Shown: one piece after another, positions 21,970-22,111 of the stretch
Layout: every line of letters starts with the position of its first letter
How positions within the stretch are numbered: the first letter of the stretch is position 1
Source: a virus
DNA: 22,111 bases
Reading direction: 5' to 3' (one strand)
Virus record (IMG/VR): IMGVR_UViG_3300034062_004508
Span: 1 to 22,111 of that record
Position numbers and translations under genes: made by a program
Notes under the pieces: generated by a model
The model's input: the letters and a program-made list of their open reading frames with translations, nothing else
What the model was told of the DNA's origin: nothing
The model's database searches: none

Positions 21970-22111
21970 GCCGTCGCGTCGTCTATTTCATCCTGAACGG
22001 CATCCACACGAACCCGGCGCAGACGGACGGCTGGGTCGATGAGGCGGCAACGCTGCTCAACCGGCAGACGCCCGACTACGTGAAGCCTGAAAAGTTCGAG
22101 TATTACACGAC
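21966..22111 (+). CDS. Possible alpha/beta hydrolase, 3' partial
   Basis: Only 48 codons are inside the window; the frame is open to the edge. The sequence starts MSRRVVYFILNGIHTNPAQT, then DGWVDEAATLL. A hydrophobic first strand followed by NG.HT.P and a W..EA helix resembles the N-terminal strand-loop-helix of alpha/beta hydrolases (the position of the oxyanion-hole loop). The nucleophile region would lie downstream. In this place it might be an esterase or lysis enzyme. The start overlaps the previous stop as ATGA. Assignment is tentative. Confidence 0.55.
   Translation, partial: MSRRVVYFILNGIHTNPAQTDGWVDEAATLLNRQTPDYVKPEKFEYYT

Noticed and set aside
1-22111. CRISPR arrays, tRNA or rRNA genes, insertion sequences
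   Set aside because: No spaced direct repeats, cloverleaf-forming segments or transposase motifs were seen by eye; the CAG/CAA tract is coding low complexity.

Overview
The window is a high-GC block of phage morphogenesis genes, almost all on the + strand, from a podovirus or podovirus-like prophage. The order is terminase large subunit, portal, scaffold, major capsid, tail tubular A-like, tail tubular B-like, three T7 gp14/15/16-like ejection proteins, tail appendage, then a probable lysis or accessory cluster. No integrase, repressor, polymerase, tRNA or CRISPR is visible, so lifestyle cannot be judged. The T7-type internal core suggests a Gram-negative host, but I cannot name one. Few genes carry a strong Shine-Dalgarno sequence: many start on 4-nt ATGA overlaps, and several that follow a gap have pyrimidine-rich leaders instead.

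Region 1 (1-5220) is DNA packaging and head assembly. It holds the C-terminal nuclease half of TerL (cut by the window edge), a small unknown gene, a nested 66-aa proline-rich gene, the portal, three small genes (one perhaps Bbp19-like) and a poly-Gln scaffold candidate. Region 2 (5221-6920) is the capsid module: a 191-nt leader with two hairpins, the major capsid gene, a terminator, a beta-rich candidate decoration gene and a second terminator. The two terminators probably step transcription down from capsid to tail genes.

Region 3 (6921-19936) is tail and ejection apparatus. It has a tail tubular A-like protein with an inserted beta module, an 893-aa tail tubular B-like protein, then gp14-like, gp15-like and a 2503-aa gp16-like protein. 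The giant protein carries an ADP-ribosyltransferase-like domain (H1161, Y1189) inside modules separated by recurring TFSL/TFSI linkers. This suggests a polyvalent protein delivered into the host with the DNA.

Region 4 (19937-22111) is accessory. A probable minus-strand gene for a small two-helix membrane protein overlaps the 3' end of the giant gene. It is followed by a small beta protein, a LamG-like tail appendage, an unknown 106-aa protein, an unusual single-span membrane protein fused to an excisionase/MerR-like helix-turn-helix, and the start of a possible alpha/beta hydrolase. The strongest leads for new biology are the ADP-ribosyltransferase in the ejection protein, the membrane-anchored helix-turn-helix protein and the antisense membrane gene.
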